Of a stretch of DNA of 64,000 nucleotides, positions 16,185-25,257 are shown one piece after another. Location of the stretch: NCBI GenBank assembly GCA_036004545.1, contig DASYRI010000111.1, forward strand, positions 1 through 64,000. The letters are read 5' to 3'. The stretch comes from JABFSM01 sp036004545 (GTDB taxonomy: Bacteria; Gemmatimonadota; Gemmatimonadetes; Gemmatimonadales; GWC2-71-9). A program made the position numbers and the translations under genes. The stretch's first letter is position 1; the number at the start of each line of letters is the position of its first letter. The notes beneath the pieces are model-generated. The model was not told the DNA's origin. It did not search any database and was given only the letters and a program-made list of their open reading frames with translations.

Positions 16185-17398
16185 CTAGCCCTTGACCGGG
16201 GTGATCCGCAGCATCACCACCCCGTGCGGCGGCACCGTCGCGCTGAAGCGGCCGGTGAAGGTGCCCAGGTCGGCGTGCGCCCAGAGATCGCGCACCGCGG
16301 CCGCGCCGTGCAGGCCCAGCCGCCGCCAGCTCGCCCCGATGGGCGTGGCCAGCGCCGAGCGGTTGAGGAGCACCACCGCGCTCGAGCCGTCGGCCAGGCG
16401 CTTCGCGATGACCTGCAGCTCGGGTCCCGGCTCCTGCACCAGCATCCCCTGCGCGCCGAGCGAGTCCTGGTCCACCGCGATCACCTCGCGATTGGTGAGG
16501 ATCTCGCGCGTCGCGGGCGACATGCTGCGCACGTCGTTCCCGGCCATGAGCGGCGCCGCCATCACCGCCCAGAGGCTCAGGTGGGCGCGGTACTCGTCGT
16601 CGGTCATGCCGCCGTTCCCGACCTCGAGCATGTCGGGGTCGTTCCAGTGGCCCGGCCCGGCGGCGTGGGCGTACTGGAGGTTCAGGTCGAGCAGGGCGAT
16701 CATGCTGGCCCAGCGGTCCTCGATGTCGCCGGTGGTGCGCCAGAGGTTGCCGGTGGCCGGTCCCCACTCCCAGGGGCGGTTGGAGCCCCACTCGCAGATG
16801 CTGAACACGATCGGCCGGCGGCCCGGGCGAGCGCGTCCCGGAACTTCGCGTACTGGACCGGCGCGTCGAGGCCCTCGGCGTTGCACCAGTCTTCCTTCAC
16901 GTAGTCCACGCCCCATTCGGCGAAGCTGCGCGCGTCCTGCTCCTCGTGCTGGTAGGTGCCGGGGCGCCCCTGGCAGGTGCGGCGGCCCGCATCGGTGTAG
17001 AGGCCGAACTGGAGCCCCCTGGAGTGCACGTAGTCGGCCAGCGGCTTGATGCCGCCGGGGAAGCGCGCCGAGTCGGCCACCAGCCGGCCCTGCCCGTCGC
17101 GGGCCACCTGCCAGCAGTCGTCAATGACGACGTAGCGGTACCCCGCGTCGCGGAGACCGTTCGTCACCATGGCGTCCGCCACCTCGCGGACCAGCTGCGC
17201 GCTCACGTCGCAGCCGAAGTGGTTCCAGCTGTTCCACCCCATCGGCGGCGTGCGGGCGAGGCCGTTGTCGAGCCCTGGGGCTGGGCCCGACGCGCCGATG
17301 GCGACCGACAGGACCAGCGCTCCCGCGACCGGTACCCTGGCGAGCAGGGAGGCACTCCCCGGGAGCGGGAATGAGGATCGGAGAGTCGGTCCGCGCAT
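16185..17398 (-). pseudogene. GH27 alpha-galactosidase interrupted by one frameshift
   Basis: Two overlapping frames make one GH27 enzyme. The N-terminal part (17398 to ~16825) has a signal peptide, TPPMGWNSWNHFGCD, YVVIDDCWQ and the nucleophile motif YVKEDWCN. The C-terminal part (~16830 to 16185) has IVFSICEWGSNRPWEWG, the acid/base motif GHWNDPDML, and the C-terminal beta domain. Adding one base in the GC-rich tract at 16820-16832 restores a continuous frame with all catalytic residues. It may therefore be a recent mutation or a sequencing error. It would hydrolyse alpha-galactosides outside the cytoplasm. GGAGG precedes ATG 17398. Confidence 0.85.
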
Positions 17399-17524
17399 GG
17401 GGTGGCCTCCTCCAGGACCGGAGCGACGCGGGCGGCGGCCTTTGCGATGCGGCGGACGTTACACGCTGCGGCGCCCGATGCAAGGCCGGTTCGCGGCAGC
17501 TCTGGGACGACCCGCCGGCAAACG

Positions 17525-17554
17525 AACGAGGGCGGCCGCCTGGCCGCCCTCGTT
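17525..17554 (-). terminator. Strong hairpin after the PDZ gene
   Basis: A perfect 13-bp stem (aacgagggcggcc with ggccgccctcgtt) and a 4-nt loop lie 28 bp past the stop of the PDZ gene. Only a few Ts follow on the minus strand, so intrinsic termination is likely but not classical. The rest of 17399-17581 shows no gene. Confidence 0.6.
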
Positions 17555-17581
17555 GCGCGAGCTGGGGCGCCGCCCGGCGCG

Positions 17582-18499
17582 CTACTCCTCTTTGTGCTTG
17601 TTCACCTGCCCGGTGACCGTCGTCCTGGTCTTGTTGCGCATGACCTCGAGCTTGAACGATTCACCCGGCTCGTAAGTTCGCAGGATCCGCAACAGGGTCC
17701 CCGGGCTGGTCGCCTTGCGGCCGTCAATGCTCAGGATCACGTCGCCGCCCTTGAGCCCGAGGGTGGACTCCTTGGGCACGCTGATCACCAGCACGCCCTC
17801 GGTGGCGCCGAAGTACTGGCCCAGGTCCGGGTTGATCGGCGCCAGCTCGAGGTCCATCAGCGGACCGCCGAAGGCGAACGCATAGCCCATTCCACCGTCC
17901 CGAAGCTTCTCGAACCGGAGCTCGCCCCGCTTCCCGGGCTCGAGCGGGAAACGCTTCATCATGGCGCCCGGGTCATCGAGGTGCATCTCGCCCAGCCCGG
18001 GGTATCCCTCGAACGCCGTCACCGGCTCGTCTCCGGTGACGAGTTTGGTGGTTTGCCGGGCGCTGCCCCGCCGGTACTCGACGGTGACGGTGTCGTTGGG
18101 CTTGAGCTGGGAGGCGACTTCGACCAGCCGCACCCCGGGGAGCGACTCGTTCTCGCCGGCCCTCGTGCTGTCGGTGGCGACGAGGGACTTGCCGTTGATC
18201 CGGGTGATGATGTCGCCGCTCCGGATTCCCGCCCTCGCGGCGGGTCCCCCCGGCGTCACCGACTGAATGGTGGCGCCGATCGAGTCGTTCTCGCTCGCGC
18301 GCAGGTCCACCGTCACGCCCAGCCGGGCCCGGCGCTGGGTGATGATGCGGATCCGGTCGCGCACCGCCTGGGGGCCCTCCCCCGGCCAGACGTACACCCG
18401 GGGCCCCGCGCGGGGGGCGGGCTTGGGCTCCTGCGCGATGAGGGCCGCAGGGAGGGCCGCCACGGCGAGCCCGGTCAACACGATCGTTCGAACCGACAT
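17582..18499 (-). CDS. Secreted protein with two PDZ domains
   Basis: 305 residues with a signal peptide ending near ALIAQ. First PDZ at about residues 55-150 (GATIQSVTPGGPAARAGIRS, then GDIITRINGKSL); second at about 210-295 (GVLVISVPKESTLGLKGGDV, then ILSIDGRKA). No protease domain is present. It is the last gene of an operon with an ECF sigma and zinc-finger anti-sigma, so it may act in periplasmic signalling such as presenting or sensing misfolded proteins; that is inference. Ribosome site GAGGAG precedes ATG. Confidence 0.88.
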   Translation of the reverse strand: MSVRTIVLTGLAVAALPAALIAQEPKPAPRAGPRVYVWPGEGPQAVRDRIRIITQRRARLGVTVDLRASENDSIGATIQSVTPGGPAARAGIRSGDIITRINGKSLVATDSTRAGENESLPGVRLVEVASQLKPNDTVTVEYRRGSARQTTKLVTGDEPVTAFEGYPGLGEMHLDDPGAMMKRFPLEPGKRGELRFEKLRDGGMGYAFAFGGPLMDLELAPINPDLGQYFGATEGVLVISVPKESTLGLKGGDVILSIDGRKATSPGTLLRILRTYEPGESFKLEVMRNKTRTTVTGQVNKHKEE

Positions 18500-18516
18500 A
18501 GCAACGCTCCTCAGGG

Positions 18517-19131
18517 TCAGAACCCCACCGACCGCGCACGGGTCACGTGCACGTCAACCAGGGCGTTCAGCAGCCCAACCCGCTCCCGCCACAAGCGGAG
18601 CGCTTCCTGCTGCCGGACCCGCTGGTCCATGAGATCCACCAGCTGAAGCTGGTGGTCCACCCGGGCGAGCTTGTCCTCGATGGACTGGGCGACGACCGCC
18701 GTCCGTCCATCGGTGACCCGCTGCTCGGGGTTGTAGTCCTGGATCGCGCCCTCGAGCTGCCGAGAGCGCGCGATGATGCTGTCCAGCTCCCGCTGCTCCG
18801 CGAGCGCTGTCCCGGCGGGGGGGGCGGCGACCTTGGGGACGAGCACCACGGCGAGTGCCACCGACGCGGCCAACCCGAGCCCGGCGAGCGAAAAGAGCCG
18901 GAGTCGCCGCCAGCGGCGCTCGCTTCGGGTCCGGGCGGCGAGCTCCGCGAACCGGTTCCGGCCCGGCTTGAGCGAGGGGAGAGCCCGGAGCCGGGCCACC
19001 CGCTGGTCCATACGCTCGAGCTCGGCCCGGCAGAGCTCGCAAGCCGCCGCGTGATCCCGCCACCCCTGCACACCGGGCTCCAGGCCCGGCTCGCGCAGCG
19101 CGAGCAGCTGGTCCATGGTCAGATGGGTCAT
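18517..19131 (-). CDS. Zinc-finger (zf-HC2) transmembrane anti-sigma factor
   Basis: 204 residues. The N-terminal domain has the ZAS motif H-x3-C-x2-C (WRDHAAACELCRAELERMDQ). One membrane segment (LFSLAGLGLAASVALAVVLV) follows a basic stretch, and the periplasmic part is a long coiled coil (EQRELDSIIARSRQLEGAIQ). Its ATG overlaps the sigma stop (ATGA). It should hold the sigma factor encoded upstream at the membrane until a periplasmic signal releases it. Confidence 0.92.
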   Translation of the reverse strand: MTHLTMDQLLALREPGLEPGVQGWRDHAAACELCRAELERMDQRVARLRALPSLKPGRNRFAELAARTRSERRWRRLRLFSLAGLGLAASVALAVVLVPKVAAPPAGTALAEQRELDSIIARSRQLEGAIQDYNPEQRVTDGRTAVVAQSIEDKLARVDHQLQLVDLMDQRVRQQEALRLWRERVGLLNALVDVHVTRARSVGF

Positions 19132-19685
19132 ACCTGCACCTCCTCGCCCAGCCAGCGGCGGAGACGGGTGTGGGCCCGCGCCAGCTGGGACTTCGAAAAA
19201 CTTACCGTCTTCTCCATCATCCCCGCGATCTCCTCGTGGGTGTAGCCCTCCACGTCGTGCAGCCACACCACCGCCCGCGAGGTGGAGCTCAACCGTTCCA
19301 GCGCCGCCTCCAGATCCATCCGGAGCGCGGTGTCCTCCCGGCGGAGGGGGACCACCGCGTCCTGCAGCTCGTCGGTCTCCCGGTACTTGTTCCGTCGCAA
19401 CCGCATCAGCGCCTTGGACGATGCGATGGTCCGCACCCAAGCCCAGAGGCTTCCCTCGCCGCGAAAGCGCCCGATGCTCCGGAACACTTCCAGGAAGGTC
19501 TCCTGCAGCACGTCCTCGGCATCCTCGGCGGTGCGGCAGATCCGGCGGGCCAGGTTGTAGACCGGCGCCTCGAACGCGCGATAGAGCGCTTCCTGCGCCG
19601 CCGGGTCTCCCGCCTTCACTTTCAGGAGCACCGTCTCGGCGTCAGCCAGTCGGTAGAGATCCATCGCGAGGGTCCTGGTCAGCAC
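19128..19685 (-). CDS. ECF-type RNA polymerase sigma factor
   Basis: 185 residues from GTG 19685; ATG 19664 (MDLYRLADAETVLLKVKAGD) is an equally likely start. Region 2: RRICRTAEDAEDVLQETFLE and SLWAWVRTIASSKALMRLRR. Region 4: LERLSSTSRAVVWLHDVEGY, then THEEIAGMMEKTVSFSKSQL. It heads the sigma/anti-sigma/PDZ operon. A repeat array lies just upstream (19728-19751) of its probable promoter region, where no clear -10/-35 is seen. Confidence 0.93.
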   Translation of the reverse strand: MLTRTLAMDLYRLADAETVLLKVKAGDPAAQEALYRAFEAPVYNLARRICRTAEDAEDVLQETFLEVFRSIGRFRGEGSLWAWVRTIASSKALMRLRRNKYRETDELQDAVVPLRREDTALRMDLEAALERLSSTSRAVVWLHDVEGYTHEEIAGMMEKTVSFSKSQLARAHTRLRRWLGEEVQV

Positions 19686-19727
19686 GTCCTAAAGATGCGG
19701 GGGGACGGGGGATAGTCGCAGGGGGGA

Positions 19728-19925
19728 GACACGAAGACGCAAGGACGCAACGGCCCATGGGAGATCCGCCAGGGGCACCGACACTGGCGCCTCACCCCGC
19801 CCGTGCGCCGGCACGCATGTCACCATTAAGAAACCTCAATCTCGCGTCCAGGGGGTGGCACGGCCGGCAAAACGAACCCGTTCGCGTCTTCGCGTCGTTT
19901 TTGCGTCTTCGCGTCTGTGCGTCTT
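19728..19925. repeat. Paired arrays of GACGCAAG / CGTCTTCG 8-bp units
   Basis: gacacgaagacgcaaggacg (19728 on) and an inverted array of cgtcttcg/cgtctgtg units (19884-19925) flank ~130 bp of sequence without a gene between the divergent sigma factor and ferritin-VIT genes. The arms are complementary and could pair. The same unit occurs at 14866-14895, 23688-23730 and inside the gene at 51190-51215. Confidence 0.75.
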
Positions 19926-19935
19926 ATTTCCCTCC

Positions 19936-21078
19936 ATGCCCGCCTCCATTCCGCCCCCTCCAGCCACCTGGCTCCACCACCTCGCCGACGAGGCCGACGC
20001 GGCGTACCTCTATCGCGAGCTCGCGCGGGTGGAGCCGAACGCCTCGCGCGCCGAGATCTATCGCGACCTGTCCGACGTGGAACACCGGCACGTGGCGGCG
20101 TGGCGGCGCCTGCTCGCCGAGCAGGGCCACGAAGTGGCGTCGCCCGAGCCCAGCCGACGGGCGCGGTTCATGGCCTGGCTGGCGCGGCGGATCGGGCCGC
20201 AGGTCCTGCTCCCCTTCCTGCTCGAAGAGGAGGGCCGCGAGGTCAAGGGGTATCTGCAGCTCTACAGCGAGGCGCCCGGTGGAGCGGCCGCGCCGACCGC
20301 GCTCACGCTCGCCCGGGAATCCAAGGGCCACGCCGACCGGCTCGCGGGGCTGGTGAAGGGCGGCAGCGGCGAGCCGTGGCATAAGACCGGCGCCGGCGGT
20401 TTCCTCCGAAACCTGGTCTATGGATTCAACGACGGTCTGACGGCGAATTTCGGGCTGGTGGCGGGGATGGTCGGGGCCCAACCGGGGCTGGGTGGTGGGG
20501 GGGGAGCCGTGAGCCACACCGTGCTGGTCGCCGGGCTCGCGGGCATGGTGGCCGACGCGCTCTCGATGGGCTCGTCGGGCTACCTCGCCGCCAAGAGCGA
20601 GCGCGAGGTCTTCGAGCACGAGATCGCGATGGAGCGGGAGGAAATCCGGCTCATGCCCGAGCTCGAGCGCGAGGAGCTCTCGCTCATCTACCAGGCCAAG
20701 GGCATCCCGGCCGGGCAGGCGGGTGAGCTGGCCACGGCGGTCATGGCCGATCCGGAGAAGGCGCTGAACGAGAAGGTGCGCGAGGAGCTCAAGATCGGCC
20801 CGGCGACCAGTACGCCGATGCGCGAGGCGTGGGTCACGGGGGTCGCGACCGCCTTCGGCGCGTTCATTCCGGTGGCTCCGCTGGTGCTCAGCCGGAGTCC
20901 CTGGGCGATCTGGACCTCGTTCGGCGTCGCGATGGTTTCCCACTTCGGCGTCGGCGCAGCGCGGAGCTTCTTCACCGGCCGGGGCGTCGTCCGGAGCGGG
21001 CTCGACATGTTCGTGGTCGGGCTGGGAGTGGCGGTGCTCGGGTACTTTGTGGGGGAGTGGATCGTTCGGGTGCTGTAG
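19936..21078 (+). CDS. Ferritin-like domain fused to VIT1/CCC1 metal transporter (MbfA-like)
   Basis: 380 residues. N-terminal ~140: ferritin-like four-helix region with carboxylates and His in order (EADAAYLYRELARVEPNASR, DVEHRHVAAWRRLL, LLEEEGREVKGYL, LARESKGHADRL). C-terminal ~240: VIT1/CCC1 domain (VYGFNDGLTANFGLVAGMVG, ALSMGSSGYLAAKSEREVFE) with about five membrane segments. The same fusion occurs in MbfA, which exports iron from the cytoplasm after oxidation at the ferritin part. A poly-Gly stretch (GLGGGGGAV) interrupts the first loop. ATG 19936 directly follows a repeat array. Confidence 0.9.
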   Translation: MPASIPPPPATWLHHLADEADAAYLYRELARVEPNASRAEIYRDLSDVEHRHVAAWRRLLAEQGHEVASPEPSRRARFMAWLARRIGPQVLLPFLLEEEGREVKGYLQLYSEAPGGAAAPTALTLARESKGHADRLAGLVKGGSGEPWHKTGAGGFLRNLVYGFNDGLTANFGLVAGMVGAQPGLGGGGGAVSHTVLVAGLAGMVADALSMGSSGYLAAKSEREVFEHEIAMEREEIRLMPELEREELSLIYQAKGIPAGQAGELATAVMADPEKALNEKVREELKIGPATSTPMREAWVTGVATAFGAFIPVAPLVLSRSPWAIWTSFGVAMVSHFGVGAARSFFTGRGVVRSGLDMFVVGLGVAVLGYFVGEWIVRVL

Positions 21079-21102
21079 AGCCGGAACAGACGCTGTCCCC
21101 CC

Positions 21103-23250
21103 TCACCCCCCGCGCCGTATCAGCGCGCCGGCCGCCTCGGCCTCCAGCGGCGCGCCGAGGTGGAATCCCTGGCCCAGCTCGCAGCCGAACGCGATCAGCC
21201 GCTCGAGCTGGGTCACCGTCTCGACTCCCTCCGCGATGACCCCCATTCCCAGCGTCCGGGCCAGGTCCATGATCGAGCCCACGATCTCGAGGTCGGTGCG
21301 GCGGAGCCCCATCCGGCGGATAAATGAGTGGTCAATCTTGAGGGTCTGCACCGGGAGCCGCGGCAGGTAGCTCAAGGACGCGTACCCGGTCCCGAAGTCG
21401 TCCATGAGGAGGTCCACCTCCATCTCACGGAGCTGCTGCAGGGTGCCGGCGGCGCTCTCCAGGTTCTCGAGAAGGGCCGTTTCGGTGATCTCGAGGCGGA
21501 GCCGCCGGGGCTCGAGCCGCTCGGCTTGCAACACCGCACGAACTTCCTCCACCAGATGGGCGTCTCCCAGCTGCTTGGCCGAGACGTTCACGCTGACGGG
21601 GATGTTGCCGGCGTCCGGGTAAGCCAGCTGCCAGCGGCGGGCGTAGCGGCACGCTTCGTGGAGCGCCCACAGGCCGATCGGCTGGATCAGGCCGGTCTGC
21701 TCGGCGATCGGGATGAACTCGGCCGGCGGGATATCGCCCCGGACGGGGTGATGCCATCGAAGCAGCGCCTCGAACGCCTTCAACCTGCGAGTCTCCAGGT
21801 CCACGATCGGCTGGAAGACGAGCGAGAACTCCTCGCGCTCGAGCGCGCCGTGGAGCTCGCTCACGATCCGGAAGCGGGCGTCGGCCTGGTCGCGCATGGC
21901 GATGTCGAAGACCTGGAAGCGGGACGGACCCAGCGCCTTGGCGCGGTACATGGCGATGTCCGCGTCGCGGAGCAGATCCTCGGCGCGGTGGTGGCCGGGC
22001 TCGCTCAGCACCGCGCCGATGCTCGCGGTGGCGACCAGGTCCCGCCCCGCCACCGGGAACGGCGGCGCGAGGGCTTCATGGATCCGCCGCGCGGCGTGCT
22101 CCACGTCGGCGGGCGCCAGCACCTCCTCGAGGAGCAGGGTGAACTCGTCCCCGCCCAGCCGCGCCACCACGTCTCCCGGCCGCAGGGCGGTCGTGAGGCG
22201 GCGGGCGATGTCGGTGAGGAGCTTGTCGCCGGCCTCGTGGCCCAGGCTGTCGTTCACCAGCTTGAAGTCGTCGAGGTCGAGAAATAGCACCGCGAATCGG
22301 TATCCAGGCTCCCGGCGGGCCCGTTCGAGCGCGCGGGTGACGCATTCGGCGAAGAAGCTCCGGTTGGGCAGATCGGTCAGCGCGTCGTGCAGCGCGGCGC
22401 GCTGGAGCCGGGCTTCGTCGAGCTTGCGCTCGGTGGCATCCCGCGCGATGGAGGAGGCGCCGATGATCCGTCCGCTTTCGTCGCGGATCGGCGAGACGGT
22501 CACGGAAACCGGCACCCGGGTGCCGTCCTTGCGGAGGCGGGTCGTCTCGTAGTGGTTCGCCCTCTCACCGCGGCGGAGCCGGGCCATGATCTCCGGGAGC
22601 TCGTCCGGCAGGTCGGGCGGGACGATGATCGCGATGGAGCGTCCGACCACCTCGTGGGCCCTCCATCCGTAGAGCCGCTCCGCCGCGGGATTCCAGCTGG
22701 TGATCACGCCGTCGAGCGTCTTGCCGATGATCGCATCCGTGGCCGAGCCCACCATCGCCTTGAACTGCGCGGCCATGAGCTCGGCCTCCATGCGGGGCGT
22801 GATGTCGCGGGTGATCCGATGGGCATCCACCAGCCGGCCCGCCACCAACCGCGCGCTGGCGCTGATCAGGCCGTAGCGGATCGAGCCATCCTTGTGGCGG
22901 AGCCGGACCTCGACGTCGCGCACCGATTCCCCGGCGCCGAGTCGGCGCCGGATGCCCGCCGCCTCCCGCGGGTCCACATGGAACTCGGCCACGTTGCGGC
23001 CGACGTACTCGTCGCGGGAGTAGCCCAGCATCTCGACCTCGGCCTGATTGGAGCGCAGGATGGTGCCGTCCGCCGCTTCCCAATGCATGCCCACCATGGC
23101 GCGCTCGAAGAAGTCCTCGAGATCCTCGGGGCGCAGCCCCGATGCCGCCCGGGAGCTCTCCCCGCCGGCCGCGGCCGGGGCTAGGCGCTGAGCCGTCAGG
23201 TCGAGGACGAGCTGATCCCGCGTGGGGCGCTTGGGGGTGGCGGCGGGCAC
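21103..23250 (-). CDS. PAS-PAS-GGDEF-EAL cyclic-di-GMP signalling protein
   Basis: 715 residues, no membrane segment. Two PAS/PAC units (residues ~45-165: FERAMVGMHWEAADGTILRS; ~175-290: GKTLDGVITSWNPAAERLYG), a GGDEF domain with intact RLGGDEFTLL (~290-450) and an EAL domain with FEALLRWHHP, DDFGTGYASLSYLP and IAEGVET (~470-715). Both catalytic motifs are complete, so it could make and degrade c-di-GMP, with PAS domains sensing a ligand or redox state. GTG 23250 directly follows the TAG of a small upstream gene. Its 3' end faces the VIT1 gene 24 bp away. Confidence 0.95.
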   Translation of the reverse strand: MPAATPKRPTRDQLVLDLTAQRLAPAAAGGESSRAASGLRPEDLEDFFERAMVGMHWEAADGTILRSNQAEVEMLGYSRDEYVGRNVAEFHVDPREAAGIRRRLGAGESVRDVEVRLRHKDGSIRYGLISASARLVAGRLVDAHRITRDITPRMEAELMAAQFKAMVGSATDAIIGKTLDGVITSWNPAAERLYGWRAHEVVGRSIAIIVPPDLPDELPEIMARLRRGERANHYETTRLRKDGTRVPVSVTVSPIRDESGRIIGASSIARDATERKLDEARLQRAALHDALTDLPNRSFFAECVTRALERARREPGYRFAVLFLDLDDFKLVNDSLGHEAGDKLLTDIARRLTTALRPGDVVARLGGDEFTLLLEEVLAPADVEHAARRIHEALAPPFPVAGRDLVATASIGAVLSEPGHHRAEDLLRDADIAMYRAKALGPSRFQVFDIAMRDQADARFRIVSELHGALEREEFSLVFQPIVDLETRRLKAFEALLRWHHPVRGDIPPAEFIPIAEQTGLIQPIGLWALHEACRYARRWQLAYPDAGNIPVSVNVSAKQLGDAHLVEEVRAVLQAERLEPRRLRLEITETALLENLESAAGTLQQLREMEVDLLMDDFGTGYASLSYLPRLPVQTLKIDHSFIRRMGLRRTDLEIVGSIMDLARTLGMGVIAEGVETVTQLERLIAFGCELGQGFHLGAPLEAEAAGALIRRGG

Positions 23251-23541
23251 CTAGAGACTCTGATCGGGAAGAGGTATCGGCGCGGCGCAGCAGCCGCCGG
23301 CGGGGAGCAGGCTCGCGATCCAACGTTGCCCGGGGCGGTGCGAGGTGAGCCACTGCCCGAGCGCCGCTTCGATCTTTTTCGCGGCTGGTTTGGGGAGCCG
23401 CTGGCCGGGAGCGACGGCGACCGGGCGGAGTCGCGCGCCCTCATCCGCCTCCCAGCTGCCGGTAAGAGGCGATTGACAGACTTCGGCAACCCGGCGAAGA
23501 AATTCGCGCCACTTTGGCGGGACCACGAACTCGGGGCTCAA
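23251..23541 (-). CDS. Small basic protein of unknown function upstream of the GGDEF-EAL gene
   Basis: 96 residues from TTG 23541, which has GGAGG 7 nt upstream. The stop TAG is followed at once by the GTG of the GGDEF-EAL gene, strongly suggesting one transcript and coupling. The chain (VVPPKWREFLRRVAEVCQSP, then RLPKPAAKKIEAALGQWLTS and a Cys-Cys tail) is basic with amphipathic helices and no signal peptide. No family recognised; it might be a regulator or partner of the c-di-GMP protein, by position only. Confidence 0.5.
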   Translation of the reverse strand: MSPEFVVPPKWREFLRRVAEVCQSPLTGSWEADEGARLRPVAVAPGQRLPKPAAKKIEAALGQWLTSHRPGQRWIASLLPAGGCCAAPIPLPDQSL

Positions 23542-23678
23542 GCCTGGCCCTCCGTGTCCGAGTGGGCGAAACAGGCCGCATGCCGCGTGCCATCGTCGGG
23601 CCCGTCGCAGGGCGCCGCTTGCGCGGAGCCGGTTGCGGGATGGGGCAGGGATGCCCTGTTTCGGGGCGCCGGGGGGGG

Positions 23679-23823
23679 ACGCAATGACACAATGACGCAA
23701 TGACGCAAAGACGCCAGGACGCAAAGACGCGAAGGCGGACGGGCGGACAGGTGGACAAACGGAATGACGGGAGGACGGAAAGACGGAGGTGTTCACCGTT
23801 GACCCTTGACCGTTGACGCAGTT
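23679..23823. repeat. Composite array: GACGCAAA, GCGGACGG and GTTGACC units
   Basis: Successive blocks are gacgcaat/gacgcaaa units (23688-23730), ggcggac/ggacgg units (23734-23787) and gttgacc units (23796-23818), ending gttgacgcagtt as in the copy at 55667 (gttgacgtagtt). The order of the first two blocks matches the reverse complement of the array inside the gene at 51153-51218. It separates two minus-strand genes. Confidence 0.8.
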
Positions 23824-23830
23824 CGCGCCG

Positions 23831-25177
23831 TTACCCACCCCCGCCCCCACCCCCGACCCACACCACCCGCCACACCCGTCCCCGCTGATCGTCCGTGATG
23901 AACAGCGCCCCGTCGGGTCCCTGGGCGAGCCCGGTGGGCCGATGGGCCGCGCCGCCCGGGTCCCGGGATCTGCCCGCGAAGTCGTCCGCGAAGGTTTCGA
24001 AGCTCGGGCCCAGGCGCCCGCCGCTCGCGGGGACGAACACCACCTTGTACCCCGCCTGGGGCATCGGCGCGCGATTCCAGGAGCCGTGAAACGCGATGAA
24101 CGCGCCGCCGCGGTAGCGCGCGGGGAACATCGCGCCGGCGTAGAGGAGGAGATCATCGGGGCCCCAATGACCGGGGAATCCGATCAGCGGCGGCTTCGCC
24201 GCGGCGCAGCGGCCCACGGTGGTGCCATCGCCCCCGTACTCCGGCGCGAGCACCTTCCGGCCCAGCGCGTTGTCGTGATAACAGTAGGGCCAGCCGAAGT
24301 CGTCGCCCCGCTCCACCTGAACCAGCTCCTCGGACGGCTGCTCGGCGCTCCGGGCGGCGGTGTACAGCGCGGGGAAGAGCGAGGCGAGCCCGTCGCGGCC
24401 GTGCGAAGCGGCGTAGAGACGGCGGGTCGTCGAGTCCCAGGCGATGCCGACGGCATTCCTCAGGCCCGTGGCCCAGCGCTCGCCCCGGCCGGGATGTTGC
24501 TGGTGAAGCTTCTCCGCGTCATAGCGCCAGATCCCGGCCCGCTCCACGAGCTCGGGGCAGGGGTCGGGTCCGGTGCGCGTGCCGGCGTAGGTGCACACGT
24601 TGGAATCGGAGCCCACGTGGACGAACATGCCGCCGCGATCGTCGAAGGCCAGGCTCCTGCTGATGTGACCCCCGTTTGGGATCCCCTCGACGAGCGTTTC
24701 GGGGGCCGCCGCCGCGCTCATCCGATCGGGACCGAGGCGGATCCGCTCCACCGTCGTGGTGGTGGAGTAGTAGAGCCAGTCGCCCCGGAGCGCGATGCCG
24801 GTGCCGCCGCCGGTCGCGATGCGGCGGACCAGGTCGGCGCGGCCGTCGCCGGAGGTGTCGCGGAGGATGGCGATCCCGCCAGGCTCCCGGCGGCGGCTGG
24901 TGCCCGCGCTGGTGCGGCTTCCGGGCTCCAGCGCCACGTACACGATGCCGTCCGGCCCGACGACGGCATGGCGGGCCACCCCGAGCGTGTCGGCGAAGAT
25001 CGCCGCGCAGAAGCCGGCCGGGAGGGAGATCCCGCCGTTGTCGCGGTCGCACTCCGGATGGTCCGGAGAGGGTCCGGAGCGCGCCGCGCCGCAGGCAAGC
25101 AGCGCGGCCGACACGCCCAGGCCCACGCGGGCGCCGGCGGATCGCCCCGGCGGCGCCGGAGCAGCGGGAAGCCTCAT
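23831..25177 (-). CDS. PQQ-dependent sugar/sorbosone dehydrogenase-like lipoprotein
   Basis: 448 residues with a lipobox (SAALLACG) and a six-bladed propeller of the GSDH/sorbosone dehydrogenase family: LPAGFCAAIFADTLGVARHA, NGGHISRSLAFDDRGGMFVH, ERWATGLRNAVGIAWD, YAASHGRDGL, GDDFGWPYCYHDNALG, HGSWNRAPMPQAGYKVVFVP. Members oxidise sugars or aldehydes in the periplasm using PQQ, though many homologues have unknown substrate. The C-terminus is a run of Gly encoded by a G tract. A TAGGTT box 6 nt before ATG suggests leaderless transcription. Confidence 0.87.
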   Translation of the reverse strand: MRLPAAPAPPGRSAGARVGLGVSAALLACGAARSGPSPDHPECDRDNGGISLPAGFCAAIFADTLGVARHAVVGPDGIVYVALEPGSRTSAGTSRRREPGGIAILRDTSGDGRADLVRRIATGGGTGIALRGDWLYYSTTTTVERIRLGPDRMSAAAAPETLVEGIPNGGHISRSLAFDDRGGMFVHVGSDSNVCTYAGTRTGPDPCPELVERAGIWRYDAEKLHQQHPGRGERWATGLRNAVGIAWDSTTRRLYAASHGRDGLASLFPALYTAARSAEQPSEELVQVERGDDFGWPYCYHDNALGRKVLAPEYGGDGTTVGRCAAAKPPLIGFPGHWGPDDLLLYAGAMFPARYRGGAFIAFHGSWNRAPMPQAGYKVVFVPASGGRLGPSFETFADDFAGRSRDPGGAAHRPTGLAQGPDGALFITDDQRGRVWRVVWVGGGGGGG

Positions 25178-25183
25178 GCCGCG

Positions 25184-25189
25184 AACCTA
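25184..25189 (-). promoter_or_regulatory. -10 box (TAGGTT) 6 nt before the start codon
   Basis: TAGGTT then cgcggc then ATG 25177, with no Shine-Dalgarno. It fits the leaderless pattern seen at several other genes in this window. No good -35 is seen. Confidence 0.45.
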
Positions 25190-25257
25190 CTCGGCCTCAC
25201 CTTGTCCCGACAGCCTGCCGGGGATAGGCTCTATCGGAGCCTGGACTCCGATCCGCC

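Noticed and set aside
23542..23690. c-di-GMP riboswitch upstream of the GGDEF-EAL operon
   Set aside because: The minus-strand leader has a few suggestive pieces (GCAACCGG, GATGGCA) but not the conserved core or pairing of the GEMM-I aptamer.
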